A stretch of 64,000 nucleotides of DNA from Gammaproteobacteria bacterium (GTDB lineage Bacteria; Pseudomonadota; Gammaproteobacteria; Xanthomonadales; Wenzhouxiangellaceae): NCBI GenBank assembly GCA_021772975.1, contig JAJFKY010000022.1:372001-436000 (forward strand), given 5' to 3'. Numbering within the stretch: the stretch's first letter is position 1; the number at the start of each line of letters is the position of its first letter. Below the pieces are notes generated by a model. It saw only the letters and a program-made list of their open reading frames with translations. It made no database searches and was not told where the DNA came from. Of this stretch, positions 53,121 to 64,000 are shown one piece after another. The translations under genes were made by a program, and so were the position numbers.

Positions 53121-55406
53121 ATGAATAATAACAAGAGCAATAAGAACACAAATGCTGAGCTGGAAAGGTTTTTTGATCCCAAATACTTATCCTTCCCTGG
53201 TTGGAATCCTGACGATGAGCACTGGCATAAAAATCCCGAAAAGATTATTGCGAACGATGATGAAAACGACCCTGCAATCAAATTAAACGCAGTTCGATTC
53301 AGAGGAAGAGAAAGAATCTTACAAGAAGCACATGCCCGGTCTCCTCAACCTCTTCACGGCATCGCCAGAGCCACACGCGCCACCTGGTTATTCCCCAGTA
53401 AAGAAGACACCATCCGTAGGTTACTCAGATATAGTATTGAACGCTCTCATGATGAAGTTCAGAGTGCCTTTTTGGAAAAACACAAAATGGCTTTCTGCAT
53501 CTATAAAGATAAGACAACCCAAGACACCAAAGTTGAAGATATTATTAACATGTTACCACCTCGACCGGGCGTAAACGGCAGCTTGACCGAGGATGAGATT
53601 GTCGCACTGATAAAGGCATTAGAAGCCATCGAATCCGAGGTGAGCTTGCAATGGTCGTATGAAAGATATGCCAAGCAGGCAGTAGAGCATATCACTGAAC
53701 TGCTCATATCATGCCTTAAAACTGGCTTATCTCTTGATAAGTTTATAGAAGTTTATGACCCTTTACTGAAAGGCAGGATAAGCATTGAACAAAACGATCA
53801 TATGAACTTTAAAATTGAATATGAACAACCTAAATCTAACTTAAGTAAAGATAAAAAAAGGAACTGGAACCATTTAAAAGCAAAGAAGCTTTGGTTTTCC
53901 TTTGATGAAGACAGAAAAATCACATCTGAAGAAATAACTTCTGACGTAAAGAGCCAATCTCGATTAAAGCTATTGTGGGAAAAATTTCATCTAAATCAGA
54001 ATTTTACTATTATCGAAGACTATTTTACGGATACTTATGATGGCAAACAGATTGATAGAAGCAAGTATAGCAAGTATGAACCTGTTCTCGACTACTTTAC
54101 TGGCGGGAGAATTGATCAGACCGATGAGGAGTTATGGAAAAACGATAAAGCCACTGCAATCAGAAGACTAGAAGAAGAAATCAAATCACGATCAGAAAAT
54201 AATGGTTTTTCATGGTTTGGAAGGTTATTCGTTTGTGCGCACTATTGGGTTATCCCTGCAGAGTTGCTTGTCACGCGACTGAAGAAATGGCCTGGCATCA
54301 AAAGATTCGCGCTGCATAAATCTATAGCTGCAGCACAGCTTGAACTACTTACCATATCTAATTGCCAGTCACCAGATGAGCGGGAAAAACTTGTCGTGCA
54401 ATCTCAACACCTCTTGAGGTTGCTTAGTTACTGGGCAGCTGATGTGTTTGGCCAAGGCCGATCTTCCAGCATCGCACGCACACCCAATGTTGAGAGTTCT
54501 GAGTGCCGGAGAGATTTTGTTTTTTCTTCAATTACCGGGGGTAAAGCGTTGGTTCTATCTGATATGCTGCCCGGCCCGGAAGCCATTGGAAGCGGCACGA
54601 GAACCATCATCATTGATTTGGGATTAGACCAAGAGCAACGCGGCAGGCTTTTAAACAGGCTAATGGACATAGCAACCTTCAGAATTCTAGCGCTGCGCGA
54701 CTTACCTATCGTAGAACATGTTAACTATGCAGTTAATCAAGTAGGCAATCAACTTTCCAGACATGCTGCAAAACTGGCCACATTGAAAAATCAGGGCCCA
54801 GCTGATTCAGATGTCTATTATGAAGAAATAAGAGATATGCTAAGACATGTGAATCTTTTATCAGGAATTCTGGGCTCTCTTAACCTTTTTCTGACCAATG
54901 GCATCAGTGGAGCTGGTATATCCTCAGATGATTATAAAAACTTATTTCTTTTCAGGGCTAATGCACTTAGAGAAAAACGAATACAAGGTTACCAGACAGT
55001 GGAAGAGTTCCTGGTACGTATAAGAGATTCAGTTGATAGCGTTACAAGGCTATTAAATCGATACGAGATTGTACGTGAAAGACTGAGCCAGGTTACCGGA
55101 GCAGTACAGGCTTTGATGACAAAATTTCAGATGGACACTATTCGAGAGGAGTCCAAAAAGCAATCTTCAATTATGGACCGCCAACTACTCGCCATTGAAA
55201 AACTGGAATTAGAAGCCGAGTCCCAGACTCTCACTATGGATAAACTTAATAAGTATACTCTTTTTGTCATAACTCTGACGATTGTCATAGTTATTGATGC
55301 GCTTTTTAATTCTGACGATAAATTCGCGAAAGCTTTTGGACATTTTATTGGTGAATTATTAAAACTTATTAAGTTCATTATTACGCAATGGTCAAATATT
55401 CTTTAG
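53121..55406 (+). CDS. Divergent DUF3422-like membrane protein with a long central insertion
   Basis: 761 residues; AAGGGAA precedes the ATG. The N-terminus ERILQEAHARSPQPLHG resembles the opening of DUF3422 proteins. The C-terminal part (RGRLLNRLMDIATFRILAL, EKRIQGYQTVEEFLVRI, LTMDKLNKYTLF) follows the DUF3422 helical and coiled-coil plan. One or two C-terminal transmembrane segments end it (FVITLTIVIVIDALF). Between these lie some 300 residues not typical of the family. The function of DUF3422 is unknown. Base composition is AT-richer than that of genes left of 52 kb, and an IS lies downstream. The family link is by eye and moderate. Confidence 0.5.
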   Translation: MNNNKSNKNTNAELERFFDPKYLSFPGWNPDDEHWHKNPEKIIANDDENDPAIKLNAVRFRGRERILQEAHARSPQPLHGIARATRATWLFPSKEDTIRRLLRYSIERSHDEVQSAFLEKHKMAFCIYKDKTTQDTKVEDIINMLPPRPGVNGSLTEDEIVALIKALEAIESEVSLQWSYERYAKQAVEHITELLISCLKTGLSLDKFIEVYDPLLKGRISIEQNDHMNFKIEYEQPKSNLSKDKKRNWNHLKAKKLWFSFDEDRKITSEEITSDVKSQSRLKLLWEKFHLNQNFTIIEDYFTDTYDGKQIDRSKYSKYEPVLDYFTGGRIDQTDEELWKNDKATAIRRLEEEIKSRSENNGFSWFGRLFVCAHYWVIPAELLVTRLKKWPGIKRFALHKSIAAAQLELLTISNCQSPDEREKLVVQSQHLLRLLSYWAADVFGQGRSSSIARTPNVESSECRRDFVFSSITGGKALVLSDMLPGPEAIGSGTRTIIIDLGLDQEQRGRLLNRLMDIATFRILALRDLPIVEHVNYAVNQVGNQLSRHAAKLATLKNQGPADSDVYYEEIRDMLRHVNLLSGILGSLNLFLTNGISGAGISSDDYKNLFLFRANALREKRIQGYQTVEEFLVRIRDSVDSVTRLLNRYEIVRERLSQVTGAVQALMTKFQMDTIREESKKQSSIMDRQLLAIEKLELEAESQTLTMDKLNKYTLFVITLTIVIVIDALFNSDDKFAKAFGHFIGELLKLIKFIITQWSNIL

Positions 55407-55726
55407 CCTTTAGCAGACCATATCTTTTTTGAGCGGGCTTGCTAAACAAATCCTTTAGCTGCTACCGGCAACAGCCTATAACAACGAAAGAATGAACTGG
55501 AGCTTACCAGGCTGAAATTTACGAACTTTACCTCTTATAGTTTACTTGACTCTTGGACATCAAGACTTACCCAGCAGTAATACTATATAGAAAGCAGCAG
55601 GCTTGCTTATACATTTTCAGCTTATACGAGCTAATTTGAAAGCACACGCAGTAAGTGGGCACTCTGCCTTGCAATGGAACCATCTCATCTAAGTATTAGG
55701 GACTAGACTGACCTATTCCCTAATAT
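55407..55726. other. Intergenic region, nothing recognised
   Basis: About 320 bp between the DUF3422-like gene and the IS3 element. No gene, hairpin or repeat stands out. Confidence 0.4.
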
Positions 55727-55758
55727 TGAGACACTATGCATTAGAAAAATCAGACCTA

Positions 55759-56549
55759 TCACTCTGTCCTCGCAAACTCCATCGGTGTCATATCGCCCAA
55801 TGATGAGTGCGGTCGATACGTATTATAATCCTGACGCCAACTTTCGATCTTTTCCTGAGCATCATGGAGCGATAAAAACCAGTTTAAATTTAAGCATTCA
55901 TCACGGAAACTGCCATTGAACGATTCAATATAAGCATTATCCGTGGGTTTGCCTGGTCGAGAGAAGTCGAGTGTCACTTGATTCTCATAGGCCCATAGGT
56001 CCATAGGTCCAATGCTTTAGAGATAAACTCGCTGCCATTATCCACTTGAATACGCTTCGGCAACCCATGCTGCATCTGAATATACTCCATCGTAGCGACC
56101 ACATCATTACCACGCAACCGATGATCAACCGTTATTGCCAAACATTCGCGACTAAAATTATCCACTACAGTTAAGGCCCGAATCCGGCGCCCATTGAACA
56201 GGTTATCAGCGACAAAGTCCATGCTCCAGCAAGCATTGCACTCAAGCACCTCAGGTCGCTGTACCCGGTGCGCTGGCATAACTCGCCGTCGCGGTCGTTT
56301 CCGCCTTAGGTTCAGGCCTTCCTCACAATAGATACGATAGGTTTTCTTGTGATTAATCGCCCAACCTTCCCTGCGCATTAATGTATGGATATGCCAGAAT
56401 CCATAGCGTACCCTAGACTCTGCAATGGTTTTGATACGAGCTCGCTCAGCACGATCATCACGTGGATGAAACCGGTAGTAATAGTATGTTCGAGATACCC
56501 CTAGCAGCACCGTTGCGCGGCGAGCGCTACAACGATACGTATTCACCAT
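55759..56549 (-). pseudogene. IS3-family transposase OrfB, frameshifted by an 8-bp tandem duplication
   Basis: The DDE integrase core is present but in two frames. The first part (56549 to about 56000) has the helical HTH_21 region (RVRYGFWHIHTLMRREGWAI), SMDFVADNL, LTVVDNFSRECL and DNGSEFISKAL. The second (to 55759) has FSRPGKPTDNAYIESFNGSF and SLGDMTPMEF. CCATAGGT is present twice in tandem (55993-56000, 56001-56008). Removing one copy joins both parts into a normal 260-residue OrfB. The catalytic residues lie on both sides of the break, so this copy should be inactive. Confidence 0.88.
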
Positions 56550-56581
56550 ATGATGAGCTAGCTCGCGACGCTGCCGGGGCT

Positions 56582-56848
56582 TTATAGCTTTTTTTGAATC
56601 ACATCCTGTAGCATCGCTTTATCCAGACTCAAATCGGCTACTAGTTTCTTCAGGCGGGCATTTTCTGCTTCTAGTTGTTTTAACCGCCGTAACTCAGACA
56701 CGCCTAAGCCACCGTACTTCTTCTTCCAGTTGTAAAACGTCGCCTGAGATATTCCAAACTTGCGACACACTTCCTCAACTCGTGTGCCTGATTCAGCTTG
56801 CCTCAACGCAAAGGCAATTTGCTCTTCGGTGTACTTTGTCTTTTTCAT
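56582..56848 (-). CDS. IS3-family transposase OrfA (HTH)
   Basis: 88 residues. The HTH is EEQIAFALRQAESGTRVEEV followed by CRKFGISQATFYNWKKKY; a leucine-zipper segment follows (LRRLKQLEAENARLKKLVAD). Near its end the mRNA carries A7G (56589-56595 on the complementary strand), the slippery site typical of the programmed -1 frameshift that makes the OrfAB transposase. Frameshifting here would lead into the broken orfB. Confidence 0.92.
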   Translation of the reverse strand: MKKTKYTEEQIAFALRQAESGTRVEEVCRKFGISQATFYNWKKKYGGLGVSELRRLKQLEAENARLKKLVADLSLDKAMLQDVIQKKL

Positions 56849-56927
56849 GACCCCTTCTCCTGTGTTATAGGGTAACTGAAATGGCCCAATTTTCTAATTT
56901 AGATTGGTACAGTTTTTAGGGAGGAGG

Positions 56928-57323
56928 TCATGTCCGTAGTGCCCCACGGGGCAACACATAAAGGTAGGTGTAAATCGTCTCGTGAGAAACCTGCATATTG
57001 GGATCATCGGGAAACGCTTGCTTCAGAGTAGCGGCTATCTGCTCGGGCGACCAGTACAAGCGAATATGTTTGAATACCCAGTTCCTCAAGCGCCGGTTGG
57101 TGGCCAGTTTATGCGCTCGCCGTCGCCAGCGTCGTTGCGTGCGCTTCTGGGCCAAACAAGCGCGATATCGGGTCCAGTGATTACTGTTGCGCTGGACTTC
57201 ACGTGAAATTGTGGACACTGACCTATTCAGTGACCTGGCGATATCGCCATAACTCCAGCCGTGACTCAACAGCAGAGCAATCTCATCACGTTCCTCAAGG
57301 CTCAGCCGCTTGTAAGCTCCCAT
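56928..57323 (-). pseudogene. IS30-family transposase, N-terminal fragment
   Basis: 131 residues with the IS30 N-terminal HTH (RLSLEERDEIALLLSHGWSY, GDIARSLNRSVSTISREVQR) and the start of the catalytic domain (YWSPEQIAATLKQAF, SHETIYTYLYVLPRG). IS30 transposases are normally over 300 residues, so the catalytic DDE core is missing. The frame ends just beside the IS3 element. The fragment was probably truncated when the IS3 element arrived. Confidence 0.85.
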
Positions 57324-57398
57324 ACAATACCTCCATAGTCTCGTTGTCGAAGTGTTGTTGCATTAGAGGTTTGAGACCAAGATGTCCATGTTTGTCTT

Positions 57399-58835
57399 TC
57401 AAATTATTTGCAACGATTTAAATAATCCATGGTGCACAATTATACTTTCTTTTTGATTGAATCTAGCTTCCGGAGTTAAATAACGGTACATATTCACATT
57501 TTTTTGTGACGGTTGATTTCCAATAACTGAAAAATGAAAAAGAATTTGTAAAACAAAGTCGACCTCAATTTTCATAATTTCCTTAGATTTAACTGCGTCA
57601 TTAAATGCTTTATTAAACTCATGGATAGATAATCTTTGCTTTCGTATACGGGAAAATAGGTTTAGTATTTTATTTATATCCGGAAGAACCCCATGAATCT
57701 CGTCTTCTAGCTCACTTCGCAGATAGTTAGAAAATGCCACAGACGCCTTTTTAATATCTTCAGAACTAATTTTTGCGCGCCCAAACTGAAGAGCATTTTC
57801 AGCGCAAACTTGAAAGTAGCGCACATAATCTCGCGGCCGAAGCTGCGTACTACGTGTTATATAATTAAAAGCCGGCATGCGTTTATAGTTTCTTGTTCCA
57901 TAACCAATTTTACCATTATAAAAAAGCTTCTCCCATGCTGACTGAAATGAAAGCGTTTTAGCTCCTTGATCTATTGATCGAGAAATACGAAATGCTAACA
58001 ACCTCTTGATTGAGTCCTCGTTCCAGTCTAAAGAGATTTTTAGATCATTCCATTTAGTACGGTCCGGATCATGTAAAATATCGTATATATCGTCGCGCAG
58101 AAATACTACTGGGTAAAGCTCAGACCTATTATCGGAAAATATGCTGCGCACATCCTGTACAGCTTTAAATAAACTAGTCAGTAATGAAGAATATTTATTA
58201 CGACTCTCTGCATGGATCATGTCTCTATAATCCTCATCAAGCTCGTCAAATACAATAAAATATCTTGCATCATCAAGATGATTTAAAAGAATATCCTCAA
58301 GTATTTCAACGCGCTCTATCCAAGGCACAGAATTTTTTTCAATATGGTCTATTTTATCTCCTTCAATGCCAGATCCAAGAATCGATATTTTAAGCTTACC
58401 CCCCACCCAATGCCTAACAGTTCGCGACAAGGATGACTCAATATCATTTTCATAGACCTTTATAAGCCTTTCTCTTAAGTGAGGATTTATATTCTCATTA
58501 ACTATCATTAACTTAGCAACGGAACTATATATTAAGTATTTCCAAAGCGTTATATATTCGTTTGGAGGTGTAAAGCTTTCATTCTTTAAATCATATAGAT
58601 CACCAAAAGGAAAATTTTTAAATGATAATTTTTTTGCAAACTTAACTGGGCTCAATTCTCTTGCCAAGTGCTCGGTAATAGCAGTTTTACCAGTTCCTTT
58701 TCTTCCAATTACAAAAGCTTTTGACCCATTATTAAGCTTATCAACAATAGCAGTATGAAAAAAATATCTTCTCGTGTCCTCAAGCTTTGCTTCAAGCTTC
58801 CAATTTTCCACCTCTTGCAGAAGTCTTTTGCTCAT
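57399..58835 (-). CDS. P-loop ATPase resembling the Sll1717 family
   Basis: 478 residues from the ATG at 58835, preceded by AAGGAAT. Walker A is GRKGTGKTA near residue 45. Walker B is YFIVFDELDEDY near residue 215, with an Asp-Glu pair. A sensor-like RDDIYDIL and an ORC/STAND-style wing (TRSTQLRPRDYVRYFQVCAE) follow. The C-terminal part is helical (KILNLFSRIRKQRLSIHEFN) with a winged-helix look. Proteins of this type often lie in genomic islands, and a sensing or defence role is possible but unproven. It lies right of two IS remnants in strongly AT-rich DNA. Confidence 0.72.
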   Translation of the reverse strand: MSKRLLQEVENWKLEAKLEDTRRYFFHTAIVDKLNNGSKAFVIGRKGTGKTAITEHLARELSPVKFAKKLSFKNFPFGDLYDLKNESFTPPNEYITLWKYLIYSSVAKLMIVNENINPHLRERLIKVYENDIESSLSRTVRHWVGGKLKISILGSGIEGDKIDHIEKNSVPWIERVEILEDILLNHLDDARYFIVFDELDEDYRDMIHAESRNKYSSLLTSLFKAVQDVRSIFSDNRSELYPVVFLRDDIYDILHDPDRTKWNDLKISLDWNEDSIKRLLAFRISRSIDQGAKTLSFQSAWEKLFYNGKIGYGTRNYKRMPAFNYITRSTQLRPRDYVRYFQVCAENALQFGRAKISSEDIKKASVAFSNYLRSELEDEIHGVLPDINKILNLFSRIRKQRLSIHEFNKAFNDAVKSKEIMKIEVDFVLQILFHFSVIGNQPSQKNVNMYRYLTPEARFNQKESIIVHHGLFKSLQII

Positions 58836-60349
58836 ATAGAAATTCCTTTTAAGTACTAATTTAAAATGGGCTAGACAAGTCAATCATTATCTTAGTAGCT
58901 TTAATCTTATTTAATTAAGGTATAAGACTTTATACTTAATCGAATAATTTCAGCGCTTTAATATCTAACTTATTTTTTTCGATAAAGCTAATACTTTCTT
59001 TTATTAAGTCATAATCTTTAATACCGCCATAAAAAAATCCTATAAACGCCTAAAAATGAAGAAGAACGACATAAGAGAAATAACGGCACCGCCGTGCGTT
59101 GATAGCAAGCCTTTATCACTTAAATACGACAATTACACAGGACAAAAAAGCACCAGCGCTACAATACCAACTTGTAATGGTATCCAGTTGCTGTAAAATA
59201 TTACTCGTTGTTGTTTATTATTACATTTCCCCTCTAAGTCTAAAATCTTATCTCTATCTTTCATTAACTGCTTTATGGGCAGTTAAGATCACTGCAAAAG
59301 TTGCATATATAAAACCAACATAAAGCACAATAAAGTTCAGTTATATCCCTTTCCTTAATATTTTTAAATCGCTCTATGAAACTATAATTATATTTTAAAT
59401 ATATGCATTTTTAAAGGCTATTTATATACGTTGCTATTATTTATTCTAGCCGAGCTAGAATTATCGAAATATGTTTATTACTTATACCCGAGCTTGTTAA
59501 CGCTCCTAAGTTAAAGATTTAATTACTTCCTTGCTAATAAAGAATAACGTTACCGGATTATGCGTTGCATCTCTCGAGGTGTCAATTTTAGTGCTAAATT
59601 ACAATACAATACAAAAGGCGGCAACTATAACCTGACTATAGATGTGCATCTAGAGCATTACGCAAAACATACCCTCATATCACTAGTTGAGTGTTTTTTT
59701 CAAAATTTACAAGCAACTCAAGAGACAAACCAGATTTGATGTTACCATGTTAGCCCATCCCCCAGCTTCATCAAAGCCCTCGCCTCGACAACATCTTGCT
59801 GCCCTGACCTCTTCTTAGCCCCCCCCGCACAGCCTCTTCTTTAACATTTGTAACCACAGCCTCAAAGGCTTTTTGCCAACACTATTACAAAATACGGCGA
59901 CACTACGAGCAAGCTTTCAGACATATATAGAGTGTAAACACACACAACTTACCGAAAACACACCTATCTTAGTTTACCTGGGCAACGCCATTTTTATATT
60001 TTTCCTACTCTTCAAAAGAAACCTCTCTAGTTTCTCAATCGACTCCACTCTCAAATCCAGATTAACATCCAGCCAATAGAAACACCCAGGCGCCTTGCCT
60101 TCAACATTAACAATTGAATCAATGGCTTACTTCTTAAATCATGGGAACTTCGTATAGGGCATGAAAAACTCTTTATCGTGAGCTAACAATCAAACCCCAT
60201 GGGTTGAAATATGAGTTATCTCTGGAAGTAATGAATTGATTGTCAGTCGCCCTTGCCCTAAAAGTTTACTATGCCATAGCCGCTGGCGTTTTTGAAGACA
60301 AATACCTATTTATTCTGGCATTCGCTGCTGTGAGGTAAAGAGTGAAAGA
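58836..60349. other. AT-rich region of about 1.5 kb without a recognisable gene
   Basis: Open frames here (59099-59323 and 59873-60079) are short, rich in Leu/Ser/Tyr, and lack ribosome sites or family likeness. No tRNA, IS or attC site was recognised. The stretch separates the accessory block from the atp operon and may be decayed mobile DNA. Confidence 0.45.
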
Positions 60350-60414
60350 TTCCCGCCTTCGCGGGAATGACAGTAGTGGGGTCTTGTGAGGAGATTCCCT
60401 TTTTCAAGGGAATG
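60350..60414. repeat. Two short ATTCCC...GGGAAT hairpin repeats downstream of atpC
   Basis: ATTCCCGC-CTTC-GCGGGAAT (60350-60369) and ATTCCCTT-tttc-AAGGGAAT (60395-60414), each followed by GAC. They resemble widespread small inverted repeats that end in ATGAC. They could act as 3'-end hairpins for the atp transcript. Confidence 0.55.
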
Positions 60415-60431
60415 ACGGCGTTTGTTGAGGA

Positions 60432-60854
60432 CTACCGCCTCAACTTCTTCCGCAACTTCGCCAACGCCTGCAACTGCGCCTGCGCCATCGCCAACTGCGC
60501 CTGCACCTCCGCAATATCCTGCTCCCCTGCTCTATCTGCCAGTGCCCTTTCCGCCTCTTCTTTGGCTCGCAGGGCCGCAGCCTCGTCCAGATCTTCCGCC
60601 CTTTCCGCGGTATCGGCCAGTACCGTTACCAGATGCGGCTGGATTTCCAGCAGGCCGCCGGATACATAGAAATTCAGTTCTTCACCATCAACCTGCTGCA
60701 AGCGCACCTGGCCCGGTGCCAGTTTGGTCAGCAGTGGTGCGTGCCGGGGCGCGATGCCGAGTTCGCCCATTTCACCGGTGGCGAAGATCATGGTGGCTTC
60801 GCCGGAGAAGATGGATTTTTCGGCGCTGACGATGTCGCATTTGATGGTGTTCAT
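60432..60854 (-). CDS. atpC: F1 ATP synthase epsilon subunit
   Basis: 140 residues with the epsilon beta-sandwich ([60 protein letters not shown]) and the two-helix C-terminal arm ([30 protein letters not shown]). It is part of the central stalk, coupling rotation and inhibiting ATP hydrolysis. Length is normal. It is the last gene of the atp set, 213 bp after atpD with direct repeats between. Confidence 0.97.
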   Translation of the reverse strand: MNTIKCDIVSAEKSIFSGEATMIFATGEMGELGIAPRHAPLLTKLAPGQVRLQQVDGEELNFYVSGGLLEIQPHLVTVLADTAERAEDLDEAAALRAKEEAERALADRAGEQDIAEVQAQLAMAQAQLQALAKLRKKLRR

Positions 60855-60877
60855 TGTTCGTTACCGGGTTCCGTGTG

Positions 60878-61050
60878 GAGATTCTTCGACTGCGCTCAGA
60901 ATGACAGATTTGGGTCGGAATGACATAGGCTTTGTTGCTTGAGATTCTTCGCTGCGCTCAGAATGACAAATCTGGCTCGAAATGACAGACCTGGGTCGGA
61001 ATGACATAGGCTTCGTTGCTCGAGATTCTTCGCTGTGCTCAGAATGACAG
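60878..61050. repeat. Direct repeats between atpD and atpC
   Basis: GAGATTCTTCG(a)CTGyGCTCAGAATGACA occurs three times, beginning at 60878, 60941 and 61022. Between the copies is a GGGTCGGAATGACATAGGCT segment, present twice, and a shorter variant. The copies are 63 and 81 bp apart. Repeats of this kind are scattered in many bacterial genomes. Here they fill the gap between two genes that are normally close. Confidence 0.75.
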
Positions 61051-61067
61051 TCAATCAAAAAACAGCC

Positions 61068-63027
<1,960 letters not shown>

Positions 63028-63029
63028 CT

Positions 63030-63899
63030 TTATACCGCGGCCGCACCGCCGACAATTTCGGAAATTTCCTGGGTGATCGCCGCCTGACGGGCCTTGTTGT
63101 AGGCCAGGTTCAGATCATCGATCAGGTTCGATGCATTGTCTGACGCGCTCTTCATCGCCACCATGCGGGCAGCGTGTTCGCTGGCCAGGTTTTCCAGCAC
63201 CGCCTGATAAACCAGCGATTCGATATAGCGGGTCAACACGTCATCCAGCAACTCCCGGGCTTCGGGCTCGTAGATGTAATCCCAGTACTGCAACAACTCG
63301 TCGCTGTCCTCGGCGTCCGGCAAGGGCAGCAAGGGCGCCACCAGCGCCTGCTGGACCATGGTGTTGATAAAGTCATTATAAGCCAGCTGCAGGCGGTCAA
63401 TCTCACCGCTACGGTAACCGTCGAATACGGTTTTCATCACCCCGATCAGATCGGCTATCTGGGGCTTCTCACCAATACCCGAGGTGTGCGCCACCACCTG
63501 AATGCCGCTGAGATTGCGGAAAAACTGGCTGGCCTTGCGGCCAATGGTCACCACCTTGATCTCAACCCCGGCCTGCTGCTGGGTCTGCATATCCGCCAGG
63601 ATCCGGCGGAACAGGTTGGTGTTCAGACCACCGCACAAGCCACGGTCGGTGGAGATCACGATATAAGCCACGCATTTGATTTCATCACGGGTAACCGTGA
63701 ACGGATGTTTGTACTCCGGGTTGGCTTCCGACAAATGGCTGATCACCTGCCGGATCATACGCGCATAGGGACGCGATGACGCCATCAGTTCCTGCGACTT
63801 TTTGATCTTGCTGGCCGAGACCATTTCCAGCGCTTTGGTCACCTTGCGGGTGTTTTTTACGCTGCGAATCTTGCTGACAATTTCTCTTGCGCCTGACAT
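63030..63899 (-). CDS. atpG: F1 ATP synthase gamma subunit
   Basis: 289 residues. The N-terminal helix [20 protein letters not shown] is followed by [18 protein letters not shown]. The Rossmann-like centre has [17 protein letters not shown]. The C-terminal helix [20 protein letters not shown] followed by [20 protein letters not shown] is the rotor-shaft signature. It is the central stalk rotor. The atpA end lies 63 bp upstream. Confidence 0.97.
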   Translation of the reverse strand: MSGAREIVSKIRSVKNTRKVTKALEMVSASKIKKSQELMASSRPYARMIRQVISHLSEANPEYKHPFTVTRDEIKCVAYIVISTDRGLCGGLNTNLFRRILADMQTQQQAGVEIKVVTIGRKASQFFRNLSGIQVVAHTSGIGEKPQIADLIGVMKTVFDGYRSGEIDRLQLAYNDFINTMVQQALVAPLLPLPDAEDSDELLQYWDYIYEPEARELLDDVLTRYIESLVYQAVLENLASEHAARMVAMKSASDNASNLIDDLNLAYNKARQAAITQEISEIVGGAAAV

Positions 63900-63962
63900 G
63901 CTTTAGTTCCGAGTGCGGTTACCGTTGCCGATGGGTTGTGATTCAGTCAATGCCGGAGCCGC

Positions 63963-64000
63963 TTACCAGCTGCCGGTTTTTTTGAAATCGGCGATGGCGG
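63963..64000 (-). CDS. atpA: F1 ATP synthase alpha subunit, C-terminal end only
   Basis: The last 11 codons (AIADFKKTGSW and stop) match the usual C-terminus of alpha. The rest lies beyond the right edge. Order and strand fit the standard atpA-atpG arrangement. Confidence 0.9.
   Translation of the reverse strand, partial: AIADFKKTGSW

Larger units (their letters stand above)
55727..56911 (-). mobile_element. IS3-family insertion sequence (inactive orfB)
   Basis: The element has orfA and a broken orfB on the minus strand. Candidate ends begin TG and share ATTAGAAAA 13 bp inside both ends (55740-55748, and inverted at 56888-56896), giving an element of about 1.18 kb. Target duplications were not found, so the exact ends are uncertain. 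It abuts the truncated IS30 transposase gene. Confidence 0.65.

Noticed and set aside
59099-60079. Two short plus-strand frames in the AT-rich gap
   Set aside because: No ribosome site, no family likeness, composition as expected for random AT-rich DNA.
60878-61050. CRISPR array
   Set aside because: Only three imperfect copies, unequal spacing (63 and 81 bp), spacer parts also repeated, and no cas genes.

Overview
The window looks like a chromosome segment of a gammaproteobacterium, with accessory insertions in its right two thirds. The F1 ATP synthase genes at the right end, the RegB/RegA-type redox pair, two TonB receptors and the lipoprotein signals all fit. The two secreted kelch proteins, the DGFE-like tail on a secreted protease and a VPxxSTLGLG C-terminal sorting segment recall Wenzhouxiangella/Xanthomonadales-like bacteria. 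That placement is an inference from protein style only.

Layout. 1-7.7 kb: the end of a sulfotransferase-like gene, an M1 aminopeptidase lipoprotein, an HMG-CoA-synthase-like enzyme, small zinc-binding proteins and a PP2C phosphatase. 7.9-22.6 kb: an FHA membrane protein, a secreted protein with two haem motifs, a secreted orphan, an SGNH/MBOAT O-acyltransferase pair, a NIPSNAP-like secreted protein, two tandem kelch paralogues that share an inverted-repeat promoter element, an S1/P1 nuclease and a GFA protein. 22.6-27.9 kb is AT-rich and mobile. It holds two small hypothetical genes, a well-formed integron attC site, an OLD-family ATPase/TOPRIM nuclease, a higBA toxin-antitoxin pair and a DHFR-family protein. 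A dispersed repeat of about 35 bp follows several of these genes.

27.8-38.3 kb: two DJ-1/GlxA proteins, a frameshifted HxlR regulator, two TonB-dependent receptors and a PepSY membrane protein. 38.6-40.6 kb is an AT-rich lipoprotein patch whose first gene is broken by an exact 11-bp tandem duplication. It is flanked on both sides by nearly identical inverted repeats resembling RegA/RegR boxes. 40.8-45.9 kb: regB-regA, an orphan contractile-injection-type sheath protein, and a Sel1-repeat prolyl-4-hydroxylase-like protein. 46-53 kb: a secreted zinc metalloprotease and its C-terminally anchored neighbour, a beta-lactamase-fold hydrolase, a cupin, a lipoprotein, and an endo-H-like GH18 protein without a signal peptide. 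53-60.4 kb: a divergent DUF3422-like membrane protein, an IS3-family element broken by an 8-bp tandem duplication, a truncated IS30 transposase, a P-loop ATPase resembling the Sll1717 family, and about 1.6 kb without recognisable genes. 60.4-64 kb: atpA(end)-atpG-[lipoprotein]-atpD-atpC on the minus strand. An unrelated lipoprotein gene sits inside the operon, and direct repeats fill the atpD-atpC gap.

No rRNA, tRNA or CRISPR array was recognised. The strongest candidates for something new are the attC-marked defence/toxin patch, the stand-alone sheath gene next to regBA, the lipoprotein gene inside the atp operon, and the two coding frames broken by short tandem duplications.
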